Below are positions 62,747 to 64,000 of a stretch of 64,000 nt of DNA, in pieces. Within the stretch, counting starts at the first letter, position 1; every line of letters starts with the position of its first letter. The position numbers and the translations under genes are program-made. The stretch comes from JACKIC01 sp964543795 (GTDB taxonomy: Bacteria > Planctomycetota > UBA1135 > UBA2386). The stretch is from NCBI GenBank assembly GCA_964543795.1, contig CAZIZN010000002.1:248001-312000 (forward strand). The letters run 5' to 3'. The notes beneath the pieces were generated by a model that made no database searches, was not told the origin of the DNA, and saw only the letters and a program-made list of their open reading frames with translations.

Positions 62747-63328
62747 TCAGCGCAGCAGCTTGACCCAGTGTCCGGCCGAGTCCGCGCCGAGCGTCTGCTC
62801 GAGGACCGCGATCAACTCCTCGCGCGTGGCGCCGAGGTGGCGCGCGCCGCGCGCGTGGGCGACGAACTGGCGCGTCTGCCCCTGGTCCGCGAGCACCGCG
62901 GCGGCGATCGCTTCGCGGTCGCGGGGCGCGAGCCCGGGGCGGGCGAGGATGCGACCGTAGGCGGCCTCGAGCACGAAGTCGTGCAGCTCGCCGTGCAGGT
63001 TCTGCAGCATGGCGCGCACGGCGGCGTCGTTGCGGCCGTAGATGGCGGCGAACAGCGCGCGGCCGGCTTCGGCCTGCCGGGCGGCCGGCAGCCCCCCGCC
63101 CGCCGGGGCGACCTCGACCGGCCAGGCGGCGGCGAGCTCCTCGAAGGCGGTGACGACGCGCGGGAAGCCGCAGAACAGCACCGCCTGGAGGACCGTCTCC
63201 TCGAGATCACCGCGCGGTACGCCGCCGCCGCGCGCGGCGGTCGCAGCGTCGGCGAAGGTCGCCCAGTCGCCCCGCCAGATGGCGACCAGGATGCGGGCGA
63301 GCAGGACGAGGCGGGGTGCCGCGGGCAT
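62747..63328 (-). CDS. Carboxymuconolactone decarboxylase (CMD) family protein
   Basis: A protein of 193 aa, all helical. RGGGVPRGDLEETVLQAVLFCGFPRVVTAFEEL (about 32-65) is the conserved CMD helix pair with G-F-P-R. AMLQNLHGELHDFVLEAAYGRILARPGLAPRDREAIAAAVLADQGQTRQFVAHARGARHLGATREEL is the second CMD segment. No C-x2-C redox pair of the AhpD type is present, so peroxidase activity is unlikely; a decarboxylase/isomerase-like or unknown role remains. No signal peptide is present. It lies 32 bp after the HDOD gene on the same strand. Confidence 0.85.
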   Translation of the reverse strand: MPAAPRLVLLARILVAIWRGDWATFADAATAARGGGVPRGDLEETVLQAVLFCGFPRVVTAFEELAAAWPVEVAPAGGGLPAARQAEAGRALFAAIYGRNDAAVRAMLQNLHGELHDFVLEAAYGRILARPGLAPRDREAIAAAVLADQGQTRQFVAHARGARHLGATREELIAVLEQTLGADSAGHWVKLLR

Positions 63329-63360
63329 GCGCAGAGGCTAGCGTCGCCGCAGCCGCGGCG

Positions 63361-64000
63361 TCAGTTCACGCTGGCGAGGCGCACCGCGGCGAGGATCTCC
63401 TGATGCTGGGCCGGCGTCAGGCCCAGCGCCTGCATCGTGTCCTCGTCGCAGAGGTCGCCGCGGTAGCTCGGGCTCGGCGTGTCGGCGGCGAGGTGCGCGA
63501 ACGTGTTCGCCGCCTTGACGAGGAACCCGCGCGCCCAGTCCTCGGCGGAGGTCGCCGGGCTGTGGTGGTACATGACCGCCGCCTGGACGTTCCGGGCGAG
63601 CTTCCAGCGGCTGGCGAGCAGGCCGCCGACGTGGGCGTGGCTGAAGCCGAACACCTCGCCCTCGGCCCTGGCCAGCGGCAGCTGGTGCGACCGGGCCAGT
63701 CGCAGCGCTTCGGCGAACCGGTCGGCCTGCGAATCGATCAGGATCAGCTTGCCGACGTCGTGCACGAGTCCGCAGGTGTAGGCGTCTTCGCGCGCCATGC
63801 CGGCGGCGACCGGCGAGCGGTCGGCGAGCATGCGGCAGGCCACCGCCGTCTTGAAGCTGTGGTCCCAGAGCCAGCCGGCGTCGAAGTCGCGCACCTCGGG
63901 GCTGCTGCCGAAAGTCTGCAGCACGGTCGCCTGCACGACGAGGTTCTTGATCGCGCGCAGGCCGAGGATCGAGCACGCCAGGTTGATGTTCGAGACCGGA
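63361..64000 (-). CDS. HDOD-domain protein, C-terminal part (runs off window)
   Basis: The 5' end lies beyond the right edge; 213 codons are visible. From the edge the frame reads a helix ILGLRAIKNLVVQ. It continues with AGWLWDHSFKTAVACRML, YTCGLVHDVGKLIL with the HD pair, FGFSHAHVGGLLASRWKL and AVMYHHSP. This is the HDOD fold, an HD-related domain in which metal residues are partly kept (H-D-V-G-K here). HDOD proteins work in signalling and stress control. Any N-terminal effector domain cannot be seen. It is followed after 32 bp by the CMD gene. Confidence 0.88.
   Translation of the reverse strand, partial: PVSNINLACSILGLRAIKNLVVQATVLQTFGSSPEVRDFDAGWLWDHSFKTAVACRMLADRSPVAAGMAREDAYTCGLVHDVGKLILIDSQADRFAEALRLARSHQLPLARAEGEVFGFSHAHVGGLLASRWKLARNVQAAVMYHHSPATSAEDWARGFLVKAANTFAHLAADTPSPSYRGDLCDEDTMQALGLTPAQHQEILAAVRLASVN

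Overview
The window is high-GC bacterial DNA of planctomycete character; this is inferred from gene content, not from a marker gene. The indicators are an ECF-type sigma factor translated next to a giant Ser/Thr kinase with WD40 repeats, exported HEAT/VWA and TPR/CAP proteins, several secreted proteins sharing one C-terminal domain, lipid A and heptose/Kdo-type enzymes showing a Gram-negative envelope, and a ClpC-McsB-McsA protein-arginine-phosphate module. Most genes are intact and tightly packed, and many overlap by ATGA or GTGA. No insertion sequence, phage, integrase or CRISPR array was seen.

Left part (1-4.9 kb, all minus strand): a compact regulatory locus. It holds a ferritin-like exported protein, a membrane histidine kinase, a sigma-54-dependent response regulator, a second ferritin-like (DUF2202) protein, a small unknown protein and the start of a phosphatase-like lipoprotein. 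Each ferritin-like gene is preceded by a -24/-12 type promoter and, about 100 bp further upstream, by a TGCGCA-N5-TGCGCA dyad with the geometry of an NtrC-family enhancer. I read this as a self-contained sigma-54 circuit controlling iron- or oxidant-related four-helix proteins; it is the strongest candidate for an undescribed system here.

5-31 kb: a nucleotidyltransferase remnant, an NTF2-like protein, an HNH protein next to Tex, a beta-helix secreted protein, an Rpn-type nuclease, an SLC13 permease with RCK domains, two large exported proteins, class I fructose-bisphosphate aldolase, an Ntn-hydrolase-like protein, membrane proteins, DprA, clpC, mcsB, mcsA, murD and a lipoprotein. Two tRNA-Ser genes then share one promoter.

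31-49.7 kb: a bifunctional-nuclease-family protein; an ATGA-coupled chain of asparaginase, NAD(P)HX dehydratase, solenoid protein and YdjY-like lipoprotein; a long palindromic repeat that reaches into the 3' ends of two convergent genes; a secreted protein; the sigma factor-kinase pair; a PilX-like protein divergent from an exported protein across a perfect 19-bp inverted repeat; and fabD-lpxK-lpxL-like behind three 14-bp repeats.

49.7-56.2 kb: behind tRNA-Arg(TCT) lies an accessory-looking stretch with a pentanucleotide AAGCC tract, a GH5-like hydrolase, a frameshifted secreted protein and a secreted protein of less GC-rich composition. The AAGCC tract follows an ATG with a perfect Shine-Dalgarno sequence, and one extra repeat unit would put that ATG in frame with the hydrolase: a possible contingency locus.

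56.2-64 kb: a second beta-helix protein, a small Tsr3/DTW-like protein, a GT9 glycosyltransferase, a Kdo-kinase-like protein divergent from it, an exported protein coupled to a D-aminoacylase-type amidohydrolase, a carboxymuconolactone decarboxylase-family protein and a partial HDOD protein.
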